Shown in pieces: positions 1-7,514 of a DNA stretch of 44,676 nt; position 1 is the stretch's first letter; each line of letters begins with the position of its first letter. Both the position numbers and the translations under genes were made by a program. The notes under the pieces were generated by a model. That model had not been told where the DNA came from. It was given only the letters and a program-made list of their open reading frames with translations, and made no database searches. Source of the DNA: an uncultured Lachnospiraceae bacterium (GTDB taxonomy: Bacteria > Bacillota > Clostridia > Lachnospirales > Lachnospiraceae); the NCBI GenBank assembly GCA_900317915.1, contig ONIO01000010.1, positions 1-44,676 of the forward strand, read 5' to 3'.

Positions 1-241
1 TTTTCGCTTCTATCCCTGCAATATTTGCCAGGTCTGTTTCTGCCGCAAGCCGAATGTATACGGTTGGATTTTTTGGGCAATATGCATTTGACTGATTACA
101 ATCACTCATAGCTTGTTCATCTATGGAAAGTTGCTTCTTCTCCTCCACAGAAATTGCCTGCTTGCATTCACCTATAGCTTCTTTATCCATGGAAAGCTGA
201 TTCACTTTCTCCGTAAAATCATTTTTTTTATTATCTGTCAT
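1..241 (-). CDS. rimI: Ribosomal protein alanine N-acetyltransferase RimI (partial, N-terminal part)
   Basis: The gene is cut by the window edge; about 80 codons are visible. The start of a GNAT acetyltransferase fold is seen at about residue 62 onward (IRLAAETDLANIAGIEAK, the usual beta1-alpha1 opening). RimI acetylates the N-terminal alanine of ribosomal protein S18. It follows tsaB by 15 bases on the same strand, the common tsaE-tsaB-rimI order, which supports the name. The first 60 residues are an unusual extension containing two imperfect copies of a 14-residue motif (QLSMDKEAIGECKQ and QLSIDEQAMSDCNQ, 21 residues apart). The ATG at 241 has only a weak ribosome site, so the true start could lie further in. 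Confidence 0.7.
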   Translation of the reverse strand, partial: MTDNKKNDFTEKVNQLSMDKEAIGECKQAISVEEKKQLSIDEQAMSDCNQSNAYCPKNPTVYIRLAAETDLANIAGIEAK

Positions 242-256
242 GCTCTATCTATATAA

Positions 257-1021
257 TCACTGTATCTTCGCCTTACGCTCACGCTCTGCCTGGGTCTCAC
301 GGAGATAGTTTGGACGATGATCCTCACCCTTCTCCATACGACCAGCCTTGGCATATTCCATGGCAAGGGCTACAAGGGAACTAGCACTCTGCAGTCTACG
401 ATGTAATGGAGCAAAAGTGACAAGGGAACTAGCACTCTGCAGTCTACGATGTAATGGAGCAAAAGTGTATGGTACTTTCAGATTCTCTTCTATATAAGAA
501 GCAAATACTGGAACACCATCTCCAAGGAAGGTAACTTTTTCTCCTCTTTCATTTAAGTCTGCTACGATCTCTTCGATCTTCACCGCACACTCTGGACGGA
601 GAACCTCCATCTCTTGGGCATGGTCTGCATTTGCATGAAATGCATAAATACCTGTATAGGTCTGCTGCCGTCTGGCATCTAATACTGGGCAGATCAGGCC
701 ATCGCTTCCTACCATGTTATAGGCAATGGCATCCACTGTGGGAACGGAAATGATTGGAACGCCCCAGGCATAGGAAAGTCCCTTGGCTGTAGCTGATCCA
801 ATGCGGAGTCCTGTAAAGCTACCTGGCCCACCTGCCACAGCAACTGCATCAATGGTATTCTTATCCTCACCGATAAGATGAAGCAGAGCATCTACCATAG
901 GTAGTAATGTCTGAGAATGTGTCTTCTTGGTATTCATGGTGTATTCGCCTAAGAGCTTATCATCCTCTGCCAAGGCGATGGACGCCACCTGACCGGATGC
1001 ATCCAATGCTAAAATCTTCAT
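257..1021 (-). CDS. tsaB: tRNA threonylcarbamoyladenosine biosynthesis protein TsaB
   Basis: 254 residues, slightly longer than the usual 230-240. TsaB is the inactive, ASKHA-fold partner of TsaD in the complex that makes t6A37 on ANN-decoding tRNAs. The sequence has the N-terminal phosphate loop-like start MKILALDASG, the family signature GGPGSFTGLRIG at about 64-75 and the DARR segment near 115. A GGAG ribosome site precedes ATG at 1021, inside the end of tsaE. The oddity is a perfect 16-residue repeat (TFAPLHRRLQSASSLV at 186-201 and again at 202-217), caused by a 48-bp tandem duplication in frame. Without it the length would be 238, normal for the family. Function of the duplicated form is uncertain. 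Confidence 0.93.
   Translation of the reverse strand: MKILALDASGQVASIALAEDDKLLGEYTMNTKKTHSQTLLPMVDALLHLIGEDKNTIDAVAVAGGPGSFTGLRIGSATAKGLSYAWGVPIISVPTVDAIAYNMVGSDGLICPVLDARRQQTYTGIYAFHANADHAQEMEVLRPECAVKIEEIVADLNERGEKVTFLGDGVPVFASYIEENLKVPYTFAPLHRRLQSASSLVTFAPLHRRLQSASSLVALAMEYAKAGRMEKGEDHRPNYLRETQAERERKAKIQ
372..467. repeat. Perfect 48-bp tandem duplication inside tsaB
   Basis: Two identical 48-bp units lie head to tail at 372-419 and 420-467, with no mismatch. The unit is a multiple of three and keeps tsaB open, adding 16 residues. The lack of any divergence suggests a very recent event or an assembly artefact. Confidence 0.97.
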
Positions 1022-1025
1022 CTAA

Positions 1026-1457
1026 CTATATCTCCTCTACAATAATACGTCGAAAATCGAAGCCCTGTGACAGGTCCTTCTCGATGGTAATCTGTGTGTA
1101 ATGCTCGGGCATAATCTCCTGGATAAGCTCGGCCCACTCAATCAGGCAAAGTCCCTGGCCATAGACGAAATCATCAAAGCCAACCTCGTCCATCTCCTCT
1201 GGGTCTCCGATGCGATACACATCAAAATGATAGAGTGGCATACGGCCGGATTCGTATTCCTGCAATATGGTAAATGTAGGGCTGGATACTGGCTCTGTAA
1301 TCTCTAGACCCTCTGCAATGCCCTTGGTAAAAACCGTCTTACCAACTCCTAAATCTCCTGTTAATGCAATCACATCTCCAGGCTTAGCTGCCTCGGCCAT
1401 CTGTCTACCCAATTCTCTGGTCTCTTCTGGGGACTTGGTTATATATTCTCGTCTCAT
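1026..1457 (-). CDS. tsaE: tRNA threonylcarbamoyladenosine biosynthesis ATPase TsaE
   Basis: 143 residues, normal for the family. TsaE is the P-loop ATPase that activates the TsaB-TsaD complex for t6A formation. A Walker A motif (GDLGVGKTVFTKG) lies at about 34-46, followed by the family segment SPTFTILQEYESG and the LIEWAELI motif near 105-112. The start ATG at 1457 overlaps the stop of a 28-codon upstream frame (ATGA) and has an AGGGGG ribosome site 6-7 bases upstream. It ends 4 bases before tsaB, so the two are translated from one message that continues into rimI. Confidence 0.95.
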   Translation of the reverse strand: MRREYITKSPEETRELGRQMAEAAKPGDVIALTGDLGVGKTVFTKGIAEGLEITEPVSSPTFTILQEYESGRMPLYHFDVYRIGDPEEMDEVGFDDFVYGQGLCLIEWAELIQEIMPEHYTQITIEKDLSQGFDFRRIIVEEI

Positions 1458-1540
1458 CGAATTCCCCCTTGCTTATCCTGTAAGAAATCATCAGCAGTCA
1501 GTTCTACTCTGTCCAATGGATCATTTTGATTCTGAGACAT
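1454..1540 (-). CDS. Small ORF translationally coupled to tsaE (28 aa, unknown)
   Basis: An ATG at 1540 with a good AAGGAA ribosome site about 8 bases upstream opens a 28-codon frame (begins MSQNQNDPLDRVEL, ends KQGGIR) whose TGA overlaps the tsaE ATG as ATGA. It lies downstream of a good promoter and is the first frame of the tsaE-tsaB-rimI transcript. The peptide is polar and acidic, with no recognised domain. It may be a real small protein or a leader frame that couples translation to tsaE; chance is possible, but the ribosome site and the exact ATGA overlap argue for translation. Confidence 0.5.
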   Translation of the reverse strand: MSQNQNDPLDRVELTADDFLQDKQGGIR

Positions 1541-1626
1541 AACTGCTTCCTTTCTGCTTCCTAACAATCTATCGCTAACCTTAACTGTAACTGTAATTGT
1601 AATTGGTCATATTCCTTTATCGTAAT

Positions 1627-1655
1627 AGTATAGCATGATTTTCCGATGGATACAA
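1627..1655 (-). promoter_or_regulatory. SigA-type promoter for the tsaE-tsaB-rimI operon
   Basis: On the minus strand a -35 TTGTAT (1650-1655), a 17-base spacer and a -10 TATACT (1627-1632) precede the small ORF and tsaE. The -35 overlaps the T-run of the ribU terminator. The leader that follows carries four near-copies of a hexamer (ATTACA/GTTACA type, about 1577-1602). Confidence 0.65.
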
Positions 1656-1680
1656 AAATCCCCTAGTCAAATGACTAGGG
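1652..1680 (-). terminator. Intrinsic terminator of ribU
   Basis: On the minus strand CCCTAGTCA and TGACTAGGG form a perfect 9-bp stem (1661-1680) followed by a short T-run (1653-1657), 32 bases after the ribU stop. A second copy of the arm lies at 1684-1695, and the plus strand has its own TTTTTT at 1703-1708, so the region may work in both directions. Confidence 0.75.
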
Positions 1681-1712
1681 CCAAATGACTAGGGGACTAG
1701 GCCTTTTTTGAT

Positions 1713-2387
1713 TTAGTTATGTCTACCATGAAGAATTGGTGACAGCGGCTTATAAATCAACATAGTGATTCCCACATTCAGTAAGCCCTTCACCAAAGTA
1801 AATGGTGCATTAAATACAAGTAACGCCTCTGGGATACTCTGTGTAGATGGGCGAATTGCCTGATACATAGCAAGTACTGCTTCCTTAGGGAAGAAATTAT
1901 AGTAGCTTGGATATACTACAAAGAGATTGGTAGGGAAGGAAAGTACTGCCATGGCAACTGCTCCAGTAACGGCGCCAAGGATTGCTCCCTTTTTAGACTT
2001 CTTATACTTGTATATAAGTCCTGCCACTCCAACGAAGATTGCTCCTAAGATAAAGTTCGAGATTTCTCCCACGCCAAAGGACCTGGTGACAATGGAATGA
2101 AACAGGTTCTTAATGAGTTCAATCAGCACTCCACAAACAGGTCCCATAGCAAAGGAACCAATCAACGCTGGAAGATCTGATAAATCAAACTCGATAAAGC
2201 TTGGCATAATAGGAATCGGAAATGCTAAGAAGCTCTGGAGTACTACGGATACTGCTGCCAGGATACCTGTCACCGCAATGAAACGAATCTGCATGCTTCC
2301 TGCTTTCGCCTTCTCTGTCTTCTCAATCAAAGATGCACGTTCTTCTAATATCTCTCTCGAATCTTTTTTCTCTACTGTCTGGTCCAT
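1713..2387 (-). CDS. ribU: ECF transporter substrate-binding subunit for riboflavin, RibU
   Basis: 224 residues. RibU is the membrane S-component that binds riboflavin and docks on the shared ECF energising module (EcfA/A'/T, not in this window). About six hydrophobic segments are visible after a charged 35-residue N-terminus; the family features FIEFDLSDLPALIGSFAMGP (about 73-92) and GVLIELIKNLFHS follow. An FMN riboswitch with its own terminator lies directly upstream, which fixes the substrate as flavin with good confidence. It is a one-gene transcript ending in the hairpin at 1652-1680. The long charged N-terminal tail before the first membrane helix is slightly unusual. Confidence 0.92.
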   Translation of the reverse strand: MDQTVEKKDSREILEERASLIEKTEKAKAGSMQIRFIAVTGILAAVSVVLQSFLAFPIPIMPSFIEFDLSDLPALIGSFAMGPVCGVLIELIKNLFHSIVTRSFGVGEISNFILGAIFVGVAGLIYKYKKSKKGAILGAVTGAVAMAVLSFPTNLFVVYPSYYNFFPKEAVLAMYQAIRPSTQSIPEALLVFNAPFTLVKGLLNVGITMLIYKPLSPILHGRHN

Positions 2388-2452
2388 GATTACCTCCTAA
2401 AACCATTCGTGTCTCAACTGCTCTTCGAAGGATTGCGGATTGAAAACAGTAT

Positions 2453-2484
2453 AAAAAAACGCCCCTGAAAAATATCAGGGGCGT
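2453..2484 (-). terminator. Riboswitch-controlled transcription terminator before ribU
   Basis: On the minus strand ACGCCCCTGA and TCAGGGGCGT pair perfectly around a 6-base loop and are followed by seven T residues (2453-2459). It sits between the FMN aptamer and the ribU start, 66 bases before the ATG, the expected place for attenuation when FMN is bound. Confidence 0.93.
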
Positions 2485-2542
2485 AAGATACGGTCTCAGA
2501 TAACGAAGGCTAGAATCCATCTACCATCGCTATATCAATCTG

Positions 2543-2649
2543 CTCTCTTCTTCCATCCAGACTATACTGTCGGTACCGGAATCACACCGGTTCTGCTAAT
2601 GCTCGCGGACTCTACCGCCGATCGGGAATTACACCCTGCCCCGAAGAAC
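2543..2649 (-). ncRNA. FMN riboswitch (RFN element)
   Basis: Read on the minus strand, the conserved RFN blocks appear in order: TCTTCGGGGCAGGGTG, AATTCCCGATCGGCGGTA, AGTCCGCGAG, CCGGTGTGATTCCGGT, CCGACAGTATAGTCTGG and the closing ATGGAAGAAGA that pairs with the first block. The aptamer precedes a strong terminator and ribU, so FMN should shut off riboflavin uptake by premature termination. Confidence 0.97.
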
Positions 2650-2672
2650 AACTATTTTGTTTTCATTTACAT

Positions 2673-2701
2673 ATTGTAGGTTCTCTCCCTACAATTGTCA
2701 A
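2673..2701 (-). promoter_or_regulatory. Promoter of the FMN riboswitch-ribU transcript
   Basis: On the minus strand a consensus -35 TTGACA (2696-2701), a 17-base spacer and a -10 TACAAT (2673-2678) end about 24 bases before the riboswitch P1 stem. Confidence 0.85.
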
Positions 2702-2713
2702 CCACTCCTTGGA

Positions 2714-3052
2714 CTATCTCTCAAATGCAAAGTACATCATGATGGAATCCTCAGCACGATGAAGCCATACAGCTGTGTCTTCCTCATCATCAGTGGTCAG
2801 CGGGGAAATCTCATATCGACCATACTCATGTCCTGGACGAGGATTCTTGCCATGCTCCGCAGCGCTACCATAGTCCTTCTTCTGAAACTGTGATACTGCA
2901 CGAACAATCTGCTTCTCTAGTTCCTTATCTCCTAGGAATACTTCGCATACTCCCTTAGATAAGTACACTGGATCTCCATTTACATGATTGTACTCTACGA
3001 ATCCATGTCCTTTTTTCTTAACAAGTTCCTGTAAGTCTTTGAATTTCTCCAT
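2714..3052 (-). CDS. Conserved-looking hypothetical protein (112 aa)
   Basis: I do not recognise a family. The start ATG at 3052 (MEKFKDLQELVKKKGHG) is chosen because AAAGGGG lies about 9 bases upstream; a start 27 bases further up would place that ribosome site inside the gene. The protein is soluble, with an amphipathic N-terminal helix, a glycine/valine-rich middle (GDPVYLSKGVCEVFLGDKELE), a charged loop with KNPRPGHEYGRYE near 77-89 and an acidic stretch DDEEDTAVWLHR. No signal peptide or membrane segment. It is a single gene between thrH and the ribU riboswitch. Confidence 0.65.
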   Translation of the reverse strand: MEKFKDLQELVKKKGHGFVEYNHVNGDPVYLSKGVCEVFLGDKELEKQIVRAVSQFQKKDYGSAAEHGKNPRPGHEYGRYEISPLTTDDEEDTAVWLHRAEDSIMMYFAFER

Positions 3053-3167
3053 AGTGATTTCCCCTTTCTCAATTGACAAGTACCTGCCTCGAAGAAGAGG
3101 CCATCCTCATCACGAAATCTATATCTACCTCATAGAACTAGTATACCAATTCTAAAGAAAAAAAGAG

Positions 3168-3191
3168 GAAAAAGGGGCATTCTTTGCGCCC
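3168..3191 (-). terminator. Probable terminator of thrH
   Basis: On the minus strand GGGCG and TGCCC flank a 7-base loop and run into CTTTTTCC, about 50 bases after the thrH stop. The stem is short, so the call is moderate. Confidence 0.45.
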
Positions 3192-3238
3192 TCAGAATAA
3201 CCGAAATTCCACCCTGATTTTTGGGTAAATTGTGGTCT

Positions 3239-3838
3239 TTACAAAGCATCCACAATTGCCTTATAGAGATCATCAAATTCTTCAAAGGCAGGAATCTCTG
3301 GATAATCCTTCTTAATCTGCTCTGTGGACCTAAATAGGAAACCAGCCTTCGATGCCTGGATCATGCCCAGGTCATTGAAGCTGTCTCCCGATGCAATGGT
3401 GTCATATCCTATGGACTGAAGAGCCTTCACGGTTGTAAGCTTGGACTTCTCCACACGCATCTGGAATCCAGTAATGCTTCCATCCTCTGCGACTTCTAAG
3501 GTATTGCAGAAAATAGTAGGCCAGCCTAGTTTCTTCATTAATGGTGTCGCAAACTGTTCAAAGGTATCAGACAGGATAATTACCTGGGTCTTCTCTCTTA
3601 ATTTATCCAGAAATTCCTTCGCTCCCGGCAGAGGATCAATCTTCGCAATGGTCTCCTGAATCTCCTTTAATCCCAAGCCATGCTGCTTTAGGATGTCCAG
3701 TCGCCAATTCATCAGCTTATCGTAATCCGGCTCATCTCTCGTGGTTCTCTTAAGCTCAGGAATCCCACTGGCCTCTGCGAATGCAATCCAGATCTCTGGT
3801 ACCAATACGCCTTCCATATCAAGACAGACAATGTTCAT
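3239..3838 (-). CDS. thrH: Bifunctional phosphoserine phosphatase / homoserine phosphotransferase ThrH
   Basis: 199 residues, the full length of the family. ThrH is a cytoplasmic HAD phosphatase that removes phosphate from phosphoserine and can pass it to homoserine. Motif I is CLDMEGVLVPEIW (the nucleophile Asp is at 7), followed by FAEASGIPELKRTTRDEPDYD, motif II ILSDTF near 88-93, and motif IV GDSFNDLGM near 151-159; this pattern is diagnostic of ThrH rather than SerB. AAAGGAG lies 9-10 bases before the ATG. It is downstream of tex with a 93-base gap. A homoserine dehydrogenase gene lies in the same window at 32503, but not next to it. Confidence 0.93.
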   Translation of the reverse strand: MNIVCLDMEGVLVPEIWIAFAEASGIPELKRTTRDEPDYDKLMNWRLDILKQHGLGLKEIQETIAKIDPLPGAKEFLDKLREKTQVIILSDTFEQFATPLMKKLGWPTIFCNTLEVAEDGSITGFQMRVEKSKLTTVKALQSIGYDTIASGDSFNDLGMIQASKAGFLFRSTEQIKKDYPEIPAFEEFDDLYKAIVDAL

Positions 3839-3931
3839 TTTCTCTTTCTCCTTTTCTCTTTATACCAAAATGGAGGATCCTTTTTCGGCGACCAATCATT
3901 GCCTCAAGTCTCCTCCACTTGTTTCTATTTT

Positions 3932-6325
3932 TTAGAAATGTAAACCATTCAGCAGATCACCGAGAGATGTAGTTATCGTGTTCTTATTTTTATTACTGTT
4001 ATCATTTCGATTATTTGCAGACTTTCCCTTGCCACGGTTTGGATTGCCCTGCTTATTTTTCTGATTACCAGAATGATTCTTCGATGGACGATTCTGTCCC
4101 TGGGACTTGCCCTGGCCCTGGCCGCGGTTTACATTATACGGCTTCTCACTGCCATGAGCACCAGGGGTATTCTCTCCCTCGTCACCAATCAGCATGGTTA
4201 ATGCGATTCGCTGCTTCTCAGGCTCTACCTCAAGAACCTCTACATCCACAATATCTCCAACAGAAACAGCTTCCAGTGGATGCTTGATGAATTTACGAGA
4301 CATATGAGAGATGTGCACCAGACCATCCTGATGGACACCGATATCTACGAATGCTCCAAAATCAACAATATTACGAACCGTTCCCTTCAGCACCATTCCC
4401 GGCTTCAAATCCTCTATAGATAATACATCTGAGCGGAGAATTGGCTTCGGCATATCCTCACGAGGATCACGGCCTGGCTTCTTCAACTCCTTTAGGATAT
4501 CCTCAAGGGTCAGTGCACCTACGCCAAGAGTCTCAGCCTCTTTTTTTAAGTCCTTCACCTCATTCTGAATGGTTGCAATACCACCCTGAGCCAGATCAGC
4601 CGGGGTGTGACCTAGGGAAGCCAAAAGCTTCTCAGCAACTTCGTAGGACTCTGGATGTACGGAGGTGTTATCCAGCGGATTCTTCCCTCCTGGAATACGT
4701 AAGAAGCCTGCACACTGCTGGAATGCCTTGGGTCCCAGCTTTGGAACCTTCAGTAATTCCTTACGGCTAGTGAACTTACCATTGGCATCACGATAGTTAA
4801 CTACATTCTTCGCGATGGTCTTATTCATACCAGACACATACTCTAAGAGGGAGAAGGATGCGGTGTTCAGATCCACACCTACTGTATTTACACAATCCTC
4901 AACCACATCATGAAGCTTGTCGGATAACTTCTTCTGATTCATATCGTGCTGGTACTGACCTACACCGATTGCCTTAGGATCGATCTTAACCAGTTCAGAC
5001 AGTGGATCCTGCAGACGACGTGCCATAGATGCAGAGGAACGCTGTCCCACATCAAAATTAGGGAACTCCTCTGTGGCAAGTTCTGATGCTGAATATACAG
5101 AAGCACCTGCCTCATTAACGATGACATACTGAACCTTGGCAGGAATCTTCTTCAAGAGATCTACGATCACCTGCTCAGACTCTCTAGATGCCGTACCATT
5201 CCCCAGAGAGATCAGAGTAACATTGTACTTCTGGATCAGATGAGCGACCACCTTCTGGGCTTCTTCTACCTTATTCTGAGGAGCTGTCGGGAAGACAACA
5301 GCGGTATCAAGTACCTTACCTGTGGGATCAACTACACATAACTTACATCCTGTACGGAAGGCTGGATCCCATCCCAATACAGTCTGATTTGGAATCGGAG
5401 GTGCCATCAGTAACTGATGAAGATTCTTACCAAATACATCGATTGCTCCATCCTCGGCACTCTCAGTTAACTGGGAGCGGATCTCTCGCTCGATTGCAGG
5501 TCCGATCAGACGATTCAATGCATCATAGATGACTTCCTCTAGAATTGGAGTGGTCACTGGATTCTCTCTTACGATGGTCTGCTTCTTAAGGTAGGAAAGG
5601 ATGTCCTCTTCCGGTAGGTTTACCTTTACCGTAAGGATCTTCTCCTTCTCACCACGATTCAAAGCCAGAACCCGATGGCCTGGGAGACCATCAATCTTCT
5701 CGCTATAGTCATAATAATTCTCATATACAGACTTCGCCTCAGGATCCTTGGCCTTAGAGGAGATGGTTCCCTTCTTCTCTGTAAGCTCACGGATGTAGAT
5801 ACGATAATCTGCCACATCAGAGATGGACTCTGCAATGATATCCTTGGCACCTGCTAAGGCATCCTCTGCAGTTATAACCTCCTTCTCCTCAGAAATGTAG
5901 ACCGCGGCCTCAGTAAGGATATCCCCGGTAAATTCCTGTGCACTGATGAGATCAGCCAAAGGCTCTAGGCCCTTCTCCCTGGCAATCATTGCACGGGTAC
6001 GTCTCTTCTGCTTATATGGACGATAGAGATCCTCCACAACAACCAGGGTCTCTGCAGCTTCAATTCTCTTCTTTAAGTCCAGAGTCAGCTTGCCCTGCTC
6101 TTCGATGGAGGATAAGACTGCAGTCTTACGGTCCTCTAGATTACGAAGGTAGGTCAGACGCTCATTCAGAGATCTCAGAATCTCATCATTTAATGCGCCA
6201 GTTACTTCCTTACGATAACGAGCAATAAAAGGGATGGTATTGCCCTCATCAATGAGCTTCACTGTGGCATCCACCTGTTCCTTACGAATGTTTAATTCCT
6301 GTGCAATTTTTGCATTAATGTCCAT
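3932..6325 (-). CDS. tex: Tex-family S1 RNA-binding transcription accessory protein
   Basis: 797 residues from the ATG at 6325 (MDINAKIAQELNIRKEQVD). That start is chosen because AGGAAA precedes it and because the likely promoter (6377-6405) lies inside a longer open frame reaching 6463. Domain order: Tex N-terminal helical domain (1-200), YqgF/RNase H-like domain (about 330-450, GWDPAFRTGCKLCVVD), helix-hairpin-helix region (about 500-560, SRKELLKVPKLGPKAFQQC), and an S1 domain (about 650-720, GTVRNIVDFGAFVDIGVHQDGLVH). The last 75 residues are a low-complexity Gly/Gln/Lys/Asn tail followed by the short conserved-looking end TSLGDLLNGLHF. Tex binds nucleic acid and affects transcription and RNA turnover; its exact role is unclear in most species. 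Confidence 0.95.
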   Translation of the reverse strand: MDINAKIAQELNIRKEQVDATVKLIDEGNTIPFIARYRKEVTGALNDEILRSLNERLTYLRNLEDRKTAVLSSIEEQGKLTLDLKKRIEAAETLVVVEDLYRPYKQKRRTRAMIAREKGLEPLADLISAQEFTGDILTEAAVYISEEKEVITAEDALAGAKDIIAESISDVADYRIYIRELTEKKGTISSKAKDPEAKSVYENYYDYSEKIDGLPGHRVLALNRGEKEKILTVKVNLPEEDILSYLKKQTIVRENPVTTPILEEVIYDALNRLIGPAIEREIRSQLTESAEDGAIDVFGKNLHQLLMAPPIPNQTVLGWDPAFRTGCKLCVVDPTGKVLDTAVVFPTAPQNKVEEAQKVVAHLIQKYNVTLISLGNGTASRESEQVIVDLLKKIPAKVQYVIVNEAGASVYSASELATEEFPNFDVGQRSSASMARRLQDPLSELVKIDPKAIGVGQYQHDMNQKKLSDKLHDVVEDCVNTVGVDLNTASFSLLEYVSGMNKTIAKNVVNYRDANGKFTSRKELLKVPKLGPKAFQQCAGFLRIPGGKNPLDNTSVHPESYEVAEKLLASLGHTPADLAQGGIATIQNEVKDLKKEAETLGVGALTLEDILKELKKPGRDPREDMPKPILRSDVLSIEDLKPGMVLKGTVRNIVDFGAFVDIGVHQDGLVHISHMSRKFIKHPLEAVSVGDIVDVEVLEVEPEKQRIALTMLIGDEGENTPGAHGSEKPYNVNRGQGQGKSQGQNRPSKNHSGNQKNKQGNPNRGKGKSANNRNDNSNKNKNTITTSLGDLLNGLHF

Positions 6326-6376
6326 CTTAAAATTTCCTGTTCTTATTTCTAATTTCTTGTACTTACAAGCCTTTTT

Positions 6377-6405
6377 ATTGTAGTCGAAAGCTAGAGATTT
6401 CTCAA
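6377..6405 (-). promoter_or_regulatory. Promoter of tex
   Basis: On the minus strand -35 TTGAGA (6400-6405), a 17-base spacer and -10 TACAAT (6377-6382) give a leader of about 45 bases before the ATG at 6325. Confidence 0.75.
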
Positions 6406-6414
6406 GGAATAGGA

Positions 6415-6443
6415 TTCTCAAAAGTGAAAAAATAAAGTAGAAT
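6415..6443 (+). promoter_or_regulatory. Possible promoter of the CsoR-type gene
   Basis: TTCTCA (6415-6420), 17 bases and TAGAAT (6438-6443) lie about 45 bases before the chosen ATG. The -35 matches consensus at only four of six positions. Confidence 0.4.
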
Positions 6444-6488
6444 AGGGATGATAATTTGATCAACTATCCAAAAGGGGTTTTTACTTTT

Positions 6489-6860
6489 ATGAGTAAGTCA
6501 GAAGATGTAATGTTAGAACATAGCCACGATCATGAACACACACATGAACACCATCATGGTCATACACACGGACATGGTCACAATCATTCCCATACCCACA
6601 ATCCAGAGGATATTAAGAAGATTGTAAACCGCCTGTCTAAGTCCATTGGCCACCTGGAGAAGGTTAAACAGATGTTGATTGAAGGCCAGGACTGTTCCGA
6701 TGTGCTGATTCAGTTAGCCGCTGTAAAAAGTGAAGTCAACGGAGCTGGTAAGGCTCTCCTAAAAGAGCATATCTCTCAGTGCATCGTCGAAGCAATCCAA
6801 GAGAATGACCAGGAATCCATTGACCACATGAATAAGGCAATTGATAGTTTTATGAAATAA
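6489..6860 (+). CDS. CsoR/RcnR-family metal-sensing transcriptional repressor with His-rich N-terminus
   Basis: 123 residues from the ATG at 6489. An upstream TTG in the same frame at 6456 would sit almost at the predicted transcription start, so it is not used. The helical DUF156 fold covers about 40-123. The metal ligands of the Cu(I)-type CsoR set, Cys-His-Cys, are present: C69 (EGQDCSDVL), H94 and C98 (KEHISQC). Residues 11-37 form a dense His stretch (HSHDHEHTHEHHHGHTHGHG and onward), typical of nickel/zinc/copper-binding tails. Family members bind operator DNA as tetramers and let go when metal binds. No metal transporter or chaperone gene lies nearby, so its target is unknown. Its 3' end overlaps the Nudix gene by 11 bases. 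Confidence 0.88.
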   Translation: MSKSEDVMLEHSHDHEHTHEHHHGHTHGHGHNHSHTHNPEDIKKIVNRLSKSIGHLEKVKQMLIEGQDCSDVLIQLAAVKSEVNGAGKALLKEHISQCIVEAIQENDQESIDHMNKAIDSFMK

Positions 6861-7380
6861 TGGATGTATGGGACTCTGCCATAAGAGCCTCTCTAATTCT
6901 CTGATAATGAAGGAAGGTTCCCTTGGAGCCTTCTTTTTTTATCTCTTCTATAGAAGCGATGGCTCCATCCTCTGTCTCTTCCACCTGCAGAGTCACATCC
7001 TCTATGGAAAAGTCTAGTTGGAAGTGGTAGATATCGCAAAAGTAATTATCATGGTTCTCTGCATCATGATTCACATAGGAGTAGACGGAGACAGGTGTTA
7101 ATCCACTGACATCTAAGCCAGTCTCCTCTAAGACCTCTCGATTAATCCCTTGCCGACTATCCTCTCCAGCATGGCATCCACCACCTGGAATCTCCCACCA
7201 GAGAGCCGCCCACTTCTTATTGGCTTTTCTCTGGGTAATGAGGTAATTCCCATTCAGATCCTCAATCAGAGCCAAGGCATACAGCATGTATTCGTCATCC
7301 GCCAGTTTCGAGGTCTTACGATCCTTCGTCTCTCCAGTCAGTCTACGATTGGCATCATAGATGTCGATTCTCTCTCCCAT
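6850..7380 (-). CDS. Nudix hydrolase
   Basis: 176 residues. The Nudix box GX5EX7REUXEEXGU is complete at about 68-90 (GCHAGEDSRQGINREVLEET then GL), so it should cleave a nucleoside diphosphate linked to another group using Mg or Mn. The N-terminal part (MGERIDIYDANRRLTGETKDR) and WWEIPGGG segment resemble the isopentenyl-diphosphate isomerase-like / YfcD-type Nudix group, but the substrate cannot be assigned. A GGAAAAGGA ribosome site touches the ATG. It converges with the CsoR-type gene, with an 11-bp overlap of the two 3' ends. Confidence 0.9.
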   Translation of the reverse strand: MGERIDIYDANRRLTGETKDRKTSKLADDEYMLYALALIEDLNGNYLITQRKANKKWAALWWEIPGGGCHAGEDSRQGINREVLEETGLDVSGLTPVSVYSYVNHDAENHDNYFCDIYHFQLDFSIEDVTLQVEETEDGAIASIEEIKKEGSKGTFLHYQRIREALMAESHTSIIS

Positions 7381-7514
7381 TCCTTTTCCTCTTTCTTTTT
7401 CCTTTTTTCTTTTTTCTTTTTTTCAGGAATCCAGCTTCCATGAAGGGGATTCTTATATATAACTGATTCCTATGGTATGGTCTACCTTTTCAATAAGGAA
7501 TCTATCCTTATACG

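Noticed and set aside
2323-2520. 65-codon open frame across the ribU leader terminator
   Set aside because: It overlaps the attenuator and the ribU start in another frame and has no coding character.
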